Shown: in pieces, positions 21,089 to 30,529 of the stretch | Layout of the letters: every line of letters starts with the position of its first letter | How positions within the stretch are numbered: position 1 is the stretch's first letter | NCBI GenBank assembly: GCA_949358305.1 | Contig: OX442314.1 | Coordinates: 34,591,608 to 34,655,607 of the forward strand | DNA length: 64,000 nt | Direction of reading: 5' to 3' | Source of the DNA: Strigamia acuminata | Lineage: Eukaryota > Arthropoda > Chilopoda > Geophilomorpha > Linotaeniidae | The notes under the pieces: generated by a model | The model's database searches: none | The model's input: the letters and a program-made list of their open reading frames with translations, nothing else | Told to the model about the DNA's origin: nothing | Position numbers and translations under genes: made by a program

Positions 21089-22609
21089 CTAACGATGTGG
21101 TGCTTTGCTATGACATTAGAAAAGATGAATGGCAACAATCGTCGCTTGTTAATCACCGGTTGAAAAACTACGCTGCAGCAATGCTCGAAAATAAAATTTT
21201 CATCACAGGTCATCTCGTTTACATATGCGTACTTGAATAGTTAAACATTCTTTTCACGCAAGCAGGAGGGATATTCAAAAGCAGATTCAACAGACCTGTC
21301 ATAGTCAACAGTGTAAAATACCTGGACTTAAACAATTTCCAGTGGTACGACGTCAACCATCTGCAAACGCCTCGCTTTGACCACTCACTAGTTGCTTGCA
21401 ATAACAAGCTGTTTGCAATCGGTGGATTTGGACCTCGAGAAATGTATTTCAAATTCTTTAAAAATAATTCTTGAATACAACTGTAATATTTATTTCAGTT
21501 GTTTGTCGTCAATTGAATGCTACTATCCAAACGAAGACCATTGGGCAGAGATCACGGCTTTACCAAGAGCAAGAGCGGGAGCTGCTGTTGTCAATTGTGG
21601 CCAGCATTTGTGGGTTTGTGGTGGAGTGGTTCAAGAGAAAAATAAAGTTGCAACTGACCAAGTAGATTGCTACGATGTCCTTCGAAACTAGTTAAGCAAA
21701 AGTAATTTAAAATTTCCCCTAATATCTAATATGACTGCTCGGCCACCCAAGGGCGACCCGCGTCACTGACACACACTGCCCAATGGCTCCTAGGTCTTCC
21801 CTCTCGCGGGGTGGTATGACCTAGTGAAGGAAAGGAGGATTTCCGAGACAGATGTGTGAAGTGAAGTTGTGACCGTTTGGCCACCCTAGTGGCCTACGTC
21901 ACTCCACACACCGCCTGGTGGCCCCAAGCCGTCCCCCTCTTGGAGTTGACCGACCTAGCAGGGGAGGAGGGAGCTGAGTGGTGTGGTGAGAGAAGAGACG
22001 TTGCTGAGAGAGCCGAGGGTGAAGACGTGTCAGGATGAGCTGCCACGGTCCTAACTACAGCAGAGACAACTGCTGACTCTGCTCCTCTCACCACTGTGAG
22101 AATGCGTCCCACCCGGTGGTCGCTCGTCGTCCCCAAGCCACACTAGGAATGTCCACTTTTATTTTTATATTTTGTAGTTGGTACGCACAGTGTCCATTGC
22201 CACTGCTGTTGGGATATGCGCTTGGATTAGTATTTCATGGAAATATTTATGTCATTGGAGGAGCTTCCACCTTCCTCGATGTACCTCAGTACACAAATAG
22301 TGGTCTGAGTAATCGGATGTTCATGTTTGATATTGTCAAGGAGAGTTGGAGCGAGCTGGAGAGAAGTATAAGACCAAGATTTAAAGCAGCTGGTGTTGTA
22401 GTTGGTATATACAGTATACAATAAAAATTAAACATAATAGAAAACATACCTTATTTGTATTTTAGGAAATTATTTTTATGTATTTGGTGGCTGCCACTCG
22501 CCACAATCAGCAGAATGCTTCAGCTGGAAAAAGAGAAAATGGTTCAAAATTTCAAGATGTCCTCACCCTGTGATTGGTGCCACATCTTTCTTTATTTTAC
22601 CCGATTGAC
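21089..22609 (+). CDS. Kelch-repeat protein, 3' exons (partial)
   Basis: Five exons join in frame: 21089-21208, 21266-21443, 21499-21690, 22178-22404 and 22466-22609, all with GT donors and AG acceptors. Each spliced joint restores a kelch blade; for example FITG|G, REI|C and RN(Y)W cross junctions. Repeats show the kelch signature of paired Gly followed by aromatic residues (KLFAIGG, HLWVCGG, NIYVIGG, FYVFGG) and a Trp in the next strand, so about five blades of a beta-propeller are encoded. Such propellers usually bind substrates for Cullin-3 ligases or cytoskeletal partners. No start or BTB domain is visible, so the 5' end is missing. The intron 21691-22177 holds a GC-rich repeat. Confidence 0.82.
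21720..22135 (+). repeat. GC-rich diverged dimer repeat in a kelch intron
   Basis: Two related modules begin CTCGGCCACCC (about 21736) and TTTGGCCACCC (about 21876), each followed by GTCACT, CACACAC, a CCTAGG/GACCTAG word and a GGAGG tail. A fragment of a third starts near 22105. Its GC content stands out from the host sequence. No coding capacity; the repeat family is not recognised. Confidence 0.5.
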
Positions 22610-22626
22610 ATTTTTTCACTAATGTA

Positions 22627-22646
22627 TTTATTATTTAACCAATAAA
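22627..22646. terminator. Interleaved poly(A) signals of two convergent genes
   Basis: Only 54 bp separate the kelch stop (22607-22609) and the stop of the minus-strand MATH gene (22664). AATAAA for the plus gene is at 22641-22646 and AATAAA for the minus gene is at 22632-22627. Cleavage 10-30 nt beyond each signal would make the two mRNAs overlap at their 3' ends. Confidence 0.7.
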
Positions 22647-22663
22647 ATAAAAAAACAAAAACA

Positions 22664-25600
22664 TCAATGTGCATAAACTCTCATTCTGACCCACAAATGG
22701 CCGTTCGTCACAAACGCCTTTCTATGATCATTCAGCGTGTTATGGCTGAGAAAATGTCTGAAACCGCACGCCGACGGCGGCGCACCCGCAACCGGACGTT
22801 GAAAATTGCTCAAATCACACGTGACGGGTGGCATAGATATTATCCCGACATGATCTCTAGCTTCCTCCGCGTTGTGGCTAATAACACCCATGTGGTAGTC
22901 CCAACTGAACGGCCACTTGACCGTGTCGTCAAACTCGCCCGGCAACAAACCTGCGAACAAACCGATTTGATTCGACTCGCTGAAATTCGGATACAACACC
23001 ATGCGGAACCTGTACCCGGGCACACCCGTGTAAAAAGCACTCGACTGAATGGAATAATGTCCATTTTCAACCGATTTCTTAATCTTGCCGTCGATGTTGT
23101 TCAAAATCCAAATATATTCCCAAATAAGCCGCCCGCCGTCGACGAGTCTCATCCGCGCCACGGCCACTTTCTGCGCCTCCTCCCAAGCGGCGGCGATCGC
23201 GTTCATCGCGCCCGCGTGTTCCATGAGCTTGTTTTGGGCGTGCAGAGCGTCCTCTAGGTTTTTCGTTTCGTTTTCCAGTAATCCCAGGCGTAGACTGACT
23301 AAACTGCTTATGTCGGTCAGGCGGGTGGCGGTTTTGGAATTTGGTTCTCGGAGGAAATTGATCGCTTGGTTCGAGGCTACGTCAAGGCTTTTCTCGATGT
23401 CTTCCATTCGCGATTGCAGTTCGTTGTGCAGCAGATTTACTCTCATCCACATTTCGTTTAACTGGTGTTGGATGATGGTGTGAGTTTCGTCCGATACGTT
23501 GGAATTGTGTTGTTCCGTCGATGTAGTGTTCATGATCTGCATCGTTCTGATTATCCAGTCTCTGAGGTCTTCTTGTTGGCGCTGCAAATGAGACATTTCT
23601 TTTTCCACGCGCGATAGTCGGTCGGTCGGGAAGCCGCTGTATCGTTCTCTGATTAGCTTAGCGGCCGGGTTGGTTTGCTGTTCCAGTTGGATCTCTAGCT
23701 CGGTTAACCGCTTTTCAAGAAGAAATAACTCTTCCGCTGTAAACAAACGCAAATATCACACGGGATGGTTCTACTTTGAGGACCTTTTCATGTACGTAGG
23801 CTCATTTTGTTCGTCTCGGCGAGCTGATTCCGAATTTGTATAGTGTATCTGCCAAATATCTACACAAAGGCCTGAAAAATGAGTTTAAAGATTATGAATT
23901 AGATCTGCGCCTAGACCCCAAACCGGACTTTGACTTGACATTGCACAATATCTGAATTGAATCCAATATAGGTTCTTATAATTTAAACATTTATTTTAGA
24001 CGTTTCAGGCGACTATAGATATTGAATTGATGTGTTTAGGGCTATGTAGTACTTGCAATGAATACCTCGTTCAACTAGCTGGCCGATTGTACTGGAATGG
24101 CTACGTCGTTACCATCTTCGCAGTCATCAGAAACACCAATTTTAATTAAATTCAAATCCTCTTTGTGCGCACCTGGATAGACACGAATGATATCACTAAT
24201 CAGAATTCGAAACTGTTGTCCTATAGGGCGCCACTTTTTCGTTGAATGCTTCAAAAACCGACAATGATAAGAGTATTCGGCTGAATACTTTCCTTTATGG
24301 TATTTCCGTCTAGTAAGGTCGGTTTCATCTATTTCCACCTCCATCCCTTCTCGGTTTTCCAAATTGTTCGATACAATTATCTCGGCTACTTCTCTGAACT
24401 TGCTGTAATAATTGACGGCTGTTTTTGATGCAATACTTTCCATCGCCATGATCGAGGTCACCGGTATCCTACAAACCCACGCCAAAACCAAACGCAAGAC
24501 ACTGTTTAACTCCTTCGACGCAAAAATCCACGTGTTAGTGGTTGCTGAGAATGTTGCGTTACAATTGTGTTCGATTTTCTTCTTCATCTTCTTTGCTTTC
24601 TGCGCTTGATACTTCGATGGGCAACGCCACAGCCACCCAAAGTCCTTGTTGCAGTCCAACGACCACTTCATCGCTTTATTGCATTTTGTGCACATCGGGG
24701 GTCTGTCATTGACACTGTCGAAGAATACTAATTTAACTTTCACGTAAAAAACGCGAATAGTGACGTGATGTCTATCGTCATCCGGCGGTGGAAAGTAATG
24801 CCCCCACGTAAAAGGTGTTATCTCGTTGAAAAACTTATCCAAGTTTCGAAATTTCTCAAGTGCTTTCAGAAAAATTTCTTCGTGCACATTGGTCGCATTT
24901 TTCAATGCATTTAGATGTTTAGTCATATCGGCCGAATCAACATCATCTTCGAAATTTTCATCTTCACAGACGTCATCAACACAACTGGAATTATTCGAAT
25001 CCTGCGACGAATTGACGTAATCACTATCGATACTGCCGGAAAACATTTTAGGAACAACTAGTTGGCGCCAAAAATAAGTATAGTCACTGATTAAAGTGTG
25101 TGATTTATATACATATAGTTGTGGTACGTACAGTCGACGTGATGGGCAATGGCAGTTTGAAGTTTGGGGTCTAGATAACCTTTAAACTCATTTTTAGGCC
25201 TATTCGCGTGCGTATTCGGAATCAGCTCGCCGAGACGAATAAAATGAGCCTAATGCGACGTGTTCTGTTTGTGTTTACGTACGAGTACAAAGTGGGTCGT
25301 TTCCGTCCCAAGAATTCTCGACGGCAGTCTTGTGTGTACAGTTTCTTGTGTTGTCATTACTGGATAAACTGAAGCCGTTGTCGCAGAAATAGACAGCAAT
25401 CGTACCGTCGGTGAAAGGCACTTGCCCTTTTAGATGAACGTATTTAATGGTGCCGTGTTTGGGGGCTACCAACACGGGACATCTGAAATCTAAAAAAAAA
25501 GTTGTTTTTTTTGGCAATTTGTGAATATCAGTTGAAAGTATTTCTACCTTGAACTACAACTTGAAAAAATTGCTTTTGATTTTGGTCATTCCTAGCTCCG

Positions 25601-26048
25601 GATTGACACGCGTAGAAACCGGAATCTGACTTTTGTGACATTTCAATTTGTAGAATTCCTCCTGTTTGGAAATTTATTCTGTTGTCAGTTGTGAAAATTA
25701 CCGATCCAACTGCCAACAGCTCATTTTCTCCCTTTGTCCACACAATTTTATCATATTCTAAAAAAAAAATATATATATATATTAAAAAAATTAAAAAAAA
25801 TGTTAAATATTTAATTTAAATATCAGAATTTACCTTTCTCGGAAACTTGACAATTTAGTTGCAGGGTGTGGTTCAACAAAACTATAGTGCTTTTAAAATT
25901 TGCCGGCGGAACAACTGTTGTAATTAAATTTTATACACCCAATTTTGCTGACAAATTATTTATACGTCTGAAAAAATCAATTACCTTCTGCATTTTTGCC
26001 TGTAATGTAAATTAAAAACAAAATAATTAAACGTGTTGTCACTGTCAT
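22664..26048 (-). CDS. Secreted Ig-Sushi-coiled coil-MATH protein, 5 exons
   Basis: Exons on the minus strand are 26048-25985, 25914-25834, 25757-25548, 25489-25283 and 23736-22664, all joined in phase 1, giving 544 residues. Exon 1 encodes a hydrophobic signal peptide (MTVTTRLIILFLIYIT). Exons 2-3 form one Ig domain (Cys in LQLNCQV, Trp in IVWTKG, Cys in SGFYACQ). Exon 4 is a four-Cys Sushi/CCP domain (RCPVLVAPKHG ... DPLC). Exon 5 has about 180 residues of coiled coil and then a TRAF-like MATH domain (WEYIWILNNIDGK ... CDLSNFQ). The product should be secreted and oligomeric, perhaps an adhesion or recognition protein; this role is inferred. The last intron holds a Merlin-like transposon. 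I know no named family with this order. Confidence 0.8.
23799..25250 (-). mobile_element. Merlin/ISXO2-like DNA transposon in the last intron of the MATH gene
   Basis: The ends are inverted: GGCTCATTTTGTTCGTCTCG at 23799 and its near complement ending at 25250, with similarity extending inwards about 125 bp on the left and 90 bp on the right. One ORF lies inside on the minus strand. No clear 8-9 bp target duplication was found at the ends. Confidence 0.65.
24075..25046 (-). CDS. ISXO2/Merlin-like transposase, C-terminally degenerate
   Basis: 323 residues from the ATG at 25046: an acidic N-terminus, a Cys-rich zinc-ribbon-like part (MCTKCNKAMKW ... WRCPS) and then VEIDETDLTRRKYHKGK, which resembles the first catalytic segment of ISXO2-like DDE transposases. 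After that the chain ends in about 60 residues that do not show the remaining catalytic Asp and Glu/Asp blocks expected in the family. The copy is therefore probably truncated or non-functional. Confidence 0.6.
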   Translation of the reverse strand: MFSGSIDSDYVNSSQDSNNSSCVDDVCEDENFEDDVDSADMTKHLNALKNATNVHEEIFLKALEKFRNLDKFFNEITPFTWGHYFPPPDDDRHHVTIRVFYVKVKLVFFDSVNDRPPMCTKCNKAMKWSLDCNKDFGWLWRCPSKYQAQKAKKMKKKIEHNCNATFSATTNTWIFASKELNSVLRLVLAWVCRIPVTSIMAMESIASKTAVNYYSKFREVAEIIVSNNLENREGMEVEIDETDLTRRKYHKGKYSAEYSYHCRFLKHSTKKWRPIGQQFRILISDIIRVYPGAHKEDLNLIKIGVSDDCEDGNDVAIPVQSAS

Positions 26049-26671
26049 TTCTTTTCATTTGATTTGCCTCAATTTTGTCATTCTAATCCTCAAAAAGAAT
26101 TGATAGCTGAATGTGTTAGACGACCCAACAGGTCAAACAGTTATTTGGTATAGAATTTAACTCTTTTTCAGAAATATTTTTCATTTAAAATTGTTGATTT
26201 TCTCATTTATTATTTAAACATTTAAATCAGACTTTTTGTGCTGAGCTAAACTATTCTTTGACAAATATTTCTACTTGCAGTTCTCTTTATAAAATGTTTT
26301 GTGACCTTAATCTCATTTTATGAATAAACCACAATCAACACCAAGCAAATTAATTTCCAAGAAAATAATAGAGAGCTGATAAACCAGTATCAACATCCTT
26401 CAAACTGATAAACCAATATCTTGACCTATTGATGTCCTAACGCATTGACCTATTGACTTACCAGAACACCCAAGCAAGTGTCAACAACTTTTAGAGAAAT
26501 CAAGAGTGTTATCAGTTCACTTGAAAAACTTGTAATTCCTTTCATTTCATCCCAAAGTTGCACCCAATTCAGTAGAAAAAGGAAGTTTCATTTGATTACT
26601 GCACTCGAAGGAAATGAAAGCAAAAAACAATTTGATAAACCAGTCAAGGCCGCGGCAATTGAGCAGCGAAG
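26049..26671. other. Intergenic region between divergent secreted-protein genes
   Basis: This is the space between the MATH gene start (minus, 26048) and the IGFBP-like gene start (plus, 26672), so promoters of both should lie here. A tandem-like GATAAACCAGTATC / GATAAACCAATATC pair is at 26378-26420. No other feature is seen. Confidence 0.5.
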
Positions 26672-27121
26672 ATGCAAGTTTCACACCTCGTCATTTTCTT
26701 ATCCCTACCAGTGTTAATTTACTGCAGGTAAGATTTGTGTGACTATTGGAGCTAAATGTAAATATAAATACCTCTTTATTATGCAGTAGTCTTCCATCTT
26801 TGTCGTGTTTAACCTGTGACAAGTATCCATGTCCTGACGACGATGAATGTGAACATGGGACTGTGGGTGATGAATGCAAGTGCTGTGATAATGGAGTTTG
26901 TGCTAAAGTAGTTTAAAAATGGCAATATGTCTTTATCAGTCGGGAATAAATGGAATTTTGTGTTTTTTCTTTATTAGGGCTTCAACGATGATTGCGGAGG
27001 CAAATGGAACCATGCGGGAACGTGTGCAAAGGGTTTAGTGTGTGACTTGGTTTTTCCACGATTTCCACAATTGCCTGGGATTTGTAAACCGAGTCAAATT
27101 GATCAGTTTGATACAAATTAA
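26672..27121 (+). CDS. Secreted single IGFBP-domain (SIBD-like) protein, 3 exons
   Basis: Exons 26672-26727, 26787-26907 and 26978-27121 join in frame to 106 residues. The N-terminus is a signal peptide (MQVSHLVIFLSLPVLIYC). The mature chain has about a dozen Cys in the IGFBP N-domain pattern: SCLTCDKYPCP, then DECKCCDNGVCAK across an exon joint, then DDCGGKWNHAGTCAKGLVC and a last GICKP. Stand-alone domains of this kind are known from spiders and other arthropods and are thought to bind insulin-like ligands or act in immunity. The final ten residues after GICKP are an unstructured tail. All splice sites are GT-AG. Confidence 0.8.
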
Positions 27122-28023
27122 GCTTTTAATCGTACTTGATGTTGCAATTATGCTGTGAGATTTTGTTGTTATTTTGTAAACTGGATTATTTTTCCAATAC
27201 TTTTTTGTCATTTGGTTAAAAGATATTTTCAAGAATTGTACGCGCCATTATTTTATTTCGTATTTCAAATGCGGCCATGAAGAAAAGCTACTCTTTGGGT
27301 TGGCTTCGCTGCTAGGACGACTGCAACTATAAACACCCTTGATCATGTATCAATTGACGAATTAAACCGAAGCAGAATGTGTTGGCTGGTGTCTAAAACA
27401 TTACTTCATGCTAGATTCGTCTAATTATCTAAATTAATAAAATATCAAATTTTATTTGAAATTAAATTAAAATTTTGGGGCTAAAATTAAATTTTTGGGG
27501 CTAAAATTTCAATTTTTAGAGCTAAAATTAAATTTTTGGGGCTAAAATTAAATTTTTAGAACTAAAATTAAATTTTTGGGGCTAAAAGTAAAGTTTTAGG
27601 TCTAAAAGTAAATTTTTGGGGCTAAAATTAAACTTTTTGGGGCTAAAATTAAATTTTTAGGTCTAAAAGTAAATTTTTGGGGCTAAAATTAAATTTTTAA
27701 GTTTAAAAGTCAATTTTTAGGTCTAAAAGTAAATTTTTAGGTCTAAAAGTAAATTTTTAGGTCTAAAAGTAAATTTTTAAGTCTAAAAGTAAATTTTTTT
27801 GCCTAAAATAAAATTCTTGTGAAAAGCATTAAATTTTTGTTGAAAATTAAATTTTTGTATAAATTTAAAATTGAATTTTCGGGTCTAAAATAAGCTTTCT
27901 TAAAAAGAGGGTCCCTAAGGTGGGCCAAGCTGCCAACACCAACAGAAAGCGCACTGTATTCATGTTTAACCAGCATTTGAATAAATAATCCGTGAAAAAA
28001 AAACAATTTAAGATTTATTCTGT
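27122..28023. repeat. 20-bp minisatellite (GGGGCTAAAATTAAATTTTT)n and flanks
   Basis: 27470-27860 holds about 19 copies of a 20-bp unit with two main variants, TTTTTGGGGCTAAAATTAAA and TTTTTAGGTCTAAAAGTAAA. 27122-27469 is unique AT-rich 3' flank of the IGFBP-like gene. 27861-28023 shows nothing further. Confidence 0.85.
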
Positions 28024-28363
28024 TTACAATTTCGGTTTTATATTGCACACACACTGCGAATCGGCTTCATCCCAACCGGGGAGAAACTCCACGTTGTTCT
28101 TGTGATACCGGTCCTTGCATTTACCGCGACAGAAAACGGACTCCATGAACTCTTGCCGTTCATCCCAGGCGTAACCTGTTGACTCGCGAATTCTGTTAGC
28201 TTTGACTAGAAAACAAACAGCAAAATAACACATTTTAAAATTTATGATTTCAACATTTATTACCAACTTCCTCTGGCGACAAAACGATCGTCTGCACGCT
28301 GCTGTCGGAACACGACACGCCATAAATGAGCAGAAGACAAAACAAAACGGGCGAGAAAAACAT
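28024..28363 (-). CDS. Small secreted Cys-rich protein, paralog 1 (2 exons)
   Basis: Exons 28363-28264 and 28205-28024 join in phase 1 to 93 residues: signal peptide MFFSPVLFCLLLIYGVSC, a short linker (QTIVLSPEEV) and a C-terminal domain with the pattern R-I-R-E-x-T-G-Y-x-W, FCRGKC, GWDEADSQCVCN. Four Cys in the mature C-terminal part could form two disulfides. Paralogs 2 (51216-51557) and 3 (60017-60364) have exactly the same exon lengths (100 and 182 nt). The function is unknown; a secreted peptide hormone, venom or defence role would be a guess. Confidence 0.75.
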
Positions 28364-29118
28364 GATTTCTCGAACAAAATTCGTGCGTACAAAATGTCGC
28401 AAGTGTAGAATAGAAATCGCACGTGACGACAACAATGGCGGAAAATAATTTAAAATAAACAATAATGCTGGGTATATCTTATGTATACAGAGTACAATAA
28501 CTGATGCACTATTTTGTTTTTTTCCCCTAAAACCCTGCACTGAACAATGCCATTTTTTTATAGTTAGTGGATTCTTAAGCTTGGTTCACACTTGCGGATA
28601 TGCTACGGTAAAGTGCCATTGTAAGTGGTAAAGTGCTATTTTAAGTGGTAAAGTGCCATTTCAAGCAATTAAAGGCCATTTCACGCAAAAAAGTTGCCAT
28701 TTCATGCTAGAAAAGTGCTATTACAAGCAAAAGCTGTGTGATTTTAGTAGGAAAGTGCTAATTTACCCTAGAAAATGCATCAAAAGTGTCATTTTCAACT
28801 TAAGTGTGTTTCTTACAGTAAAAAATGTCTTTATAAAGTTAAAAAGTGCATTTTTCCCTTGGAACAAGTGAATTTCACAGTGCAAAACTGCCGTGGTAGA
28901 ATAAAAAAATACATTTTATACTCAGAAAAGTGCATTTTTTCACAATAGAAATGAGGAAAAAAAATGAAACAAACAATAAAAATGAAATATATATTTTTTT
29001 TGTCATGTAAGAAAAACAATAAATGTTTCAAATTTTTACATTTTCAAAAATTAACAAAAAAAATGCGTTTTTTTTGCTTTTGATTGTTTAGCTTTCCTCG
29101 TAAACCACTTGTCGAACA
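28364..29118. repeat. Degenerate AAAGTGCCATTT repeat tract
   Basis: From 28610 to 28900 the words AAAGTGCCATTTNNAGC and AAAATGCATTTT recur irregularly. The same words appear beside the other two Cys-rich paralogs and are expanded into a regular array at 52560-53225. 28364-28600 is the 5' flank of paralog 1. Confidence 0.6.
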
Positions 29119-29316
29119 CTAGTGTGGAAAAACCATGTGCTGAATTGTGGTCTTGTAGAAGCGATAGAACATAAACATAGAAAAGGAAGGAAGAAAGATG
29201 GCCGCCACAGTGAAACATATGCGGTGGAGCTGGGTTTCTTGATGGATTTTGTTCGCCACGTCACCAAGCTTCCTTTGTGACGCATCAGCTGCCCACGATT
29301 TGCAGTGTTCATTCAT
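29119..29316 (-). CDS. Possible small single-pass membrane protein
   Basis: 65 residues from the ATG at 29316: a polar N-terminal part (NEHCKSWAADASQRKLG) and one hydrophobic segment (ICFTVAAIFLPSFSMFMFY) with basic flanks. The upstream region (29320-29430) is well conserved with 53805-53900, beside a related but start-less frame. No family is recognised. It could be a small mitochondrial or ER membrane protein, or not a gene. Confidence 0.35.
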   Translation of the reverse strand: MNEHCKSWAADASQRKLGDVANKIHQETQLHRICFTVAAIFLPSFSMFMFYRFYKTTIQHMVFPH

Positions 29317-29440
29317 CTTGGCGGCAAGGCTGGATTGCCTGCAATGGGATTCGTTTGTTAGCAAATGCTGTTTCAGCGCCACGTAGAATAGAATTACGTG
29401 TGAATTTGTATACACAAAGTAAATTTATGCATTCACAAGT

Positions 29441-30457
29441 TGTTGTGACCCGACTGGACCGGGGTCAACGAAGAGTTTCTCTCGTGACCTCGTTTCGGGT
29501 GTAAGGGGAGCCGCAAGCGCGTCTCCCTTCCCTCAGTGCATTGACATCTAGTCAATGGACAGGCGTCTGCCCTGAGGGAGTGGGGATGGCTCGTCCACCC
29601 CACCATTGGGTGATTCCGGTCACCTGTCAACCCCGCTTTGTGCAAAGGAATGTGCCTTGCACTGAGCGGGCAGAACCAACACAACCATCAAACGAGAAAC
29701 ACACGTAAACCCGTCGTCCTACAAGATCAGGCCCAAGTAAAATATACTGGGATTGACCAAGGACAAAGGACAATTTACCGTGAGTACGTTTGGTCAGTGT
29801 CAAACTCCGCAGAGTAACCTGCGAGATAAGATTACCACACTATTTTAGCACACCAGTTAGAAATAGTAAAAACCACTCCAGTTTAGCGAGTTGTGCAGAC
29901 AAACGGTCGCACAAGCCTAAACTGCAGTTAAACCACGACGAGCGTTCCCGCCGCTGTGTGATCGCCGGGAGCCAGAAGAGTCCGCCGCTGTGTGATCGCC
30001 GGACACCACACAAAAACCTAGACAACAGCCCGAAGTAAGCCTTTTAACTAAGCATTCACTCGCGCCCGACCAGCGTGAGCCCGAAGGACCAGCCAGAGAC
30101 GAGCCGAGGACGCCATATTGCCACGCCGGCCCAAGACGACATCGCGTTGCCACAACGACGACGCCATCTTGGACGCGAACGAAACAACAGACGACCTCGC
30201 CGATTCCAGCCAGCTTTCATCATACCTTTACATTTCCATTTCCCTTCACCCATTCCGATTTACCTTTTACCTACCTTTCATATATATATATAAGATATAT
30301 CTGTATATTGTCCCACAGAATAAATCTATATTATATTTTACCTTTTATATCTGTGTAATCATTTCTTTGGGTAAACCGCTTGAGACAAAGCGGTAGTGAG
30401 TTAGTCGAATTAAGTAATCAACCCACGAGTTAGCGACGGTTAGAGTTGAGCGCGACA
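29441..30457 (+). repeat. 5' LTR of element C
   Basis: Starts TGTTGTGACC and ends GCGACA. It contains a 22-bp direct repeat (CCGCCGCTGTGTGATCGCCG, at about 29949 and 29982) and AATAAA followed by AT-rich sequence near 30320. Short frames here recur exactly in the 3' LTR. Confidence 0.95.
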
Positions 30458-30459
30458 CG

Positions 30460-30477
30460 TGGGGGCCTGTCCGGGAT
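30460..30477 (+). other. Primer binding site of element C (tRNA-Pro-like)
   Basis: TGGGGGCCTGTCCGGGAT begins two bases after the LTR end and equals the site in element A. Confidence 0.82.
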
Positions 30478-30529
30478 CAAGTTGAATAACTGATTCTAAC
30501 CTGTGATTACATCATACCCAAAGCAAGAA

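Noticed and set aside
22667-23257. Plus-strand 196-codon frame
   Set aside because: It is the antisense of the MATH exon, which has a recognisable domain, splice site and poly(A) signal on the minus strand.
29790-30396. Short genes within the element C LTR, and likewise in the element A LTR
   Set aside because: The frames are identical in both LTR copies, lack motifs, and are explained by LTR duplication.
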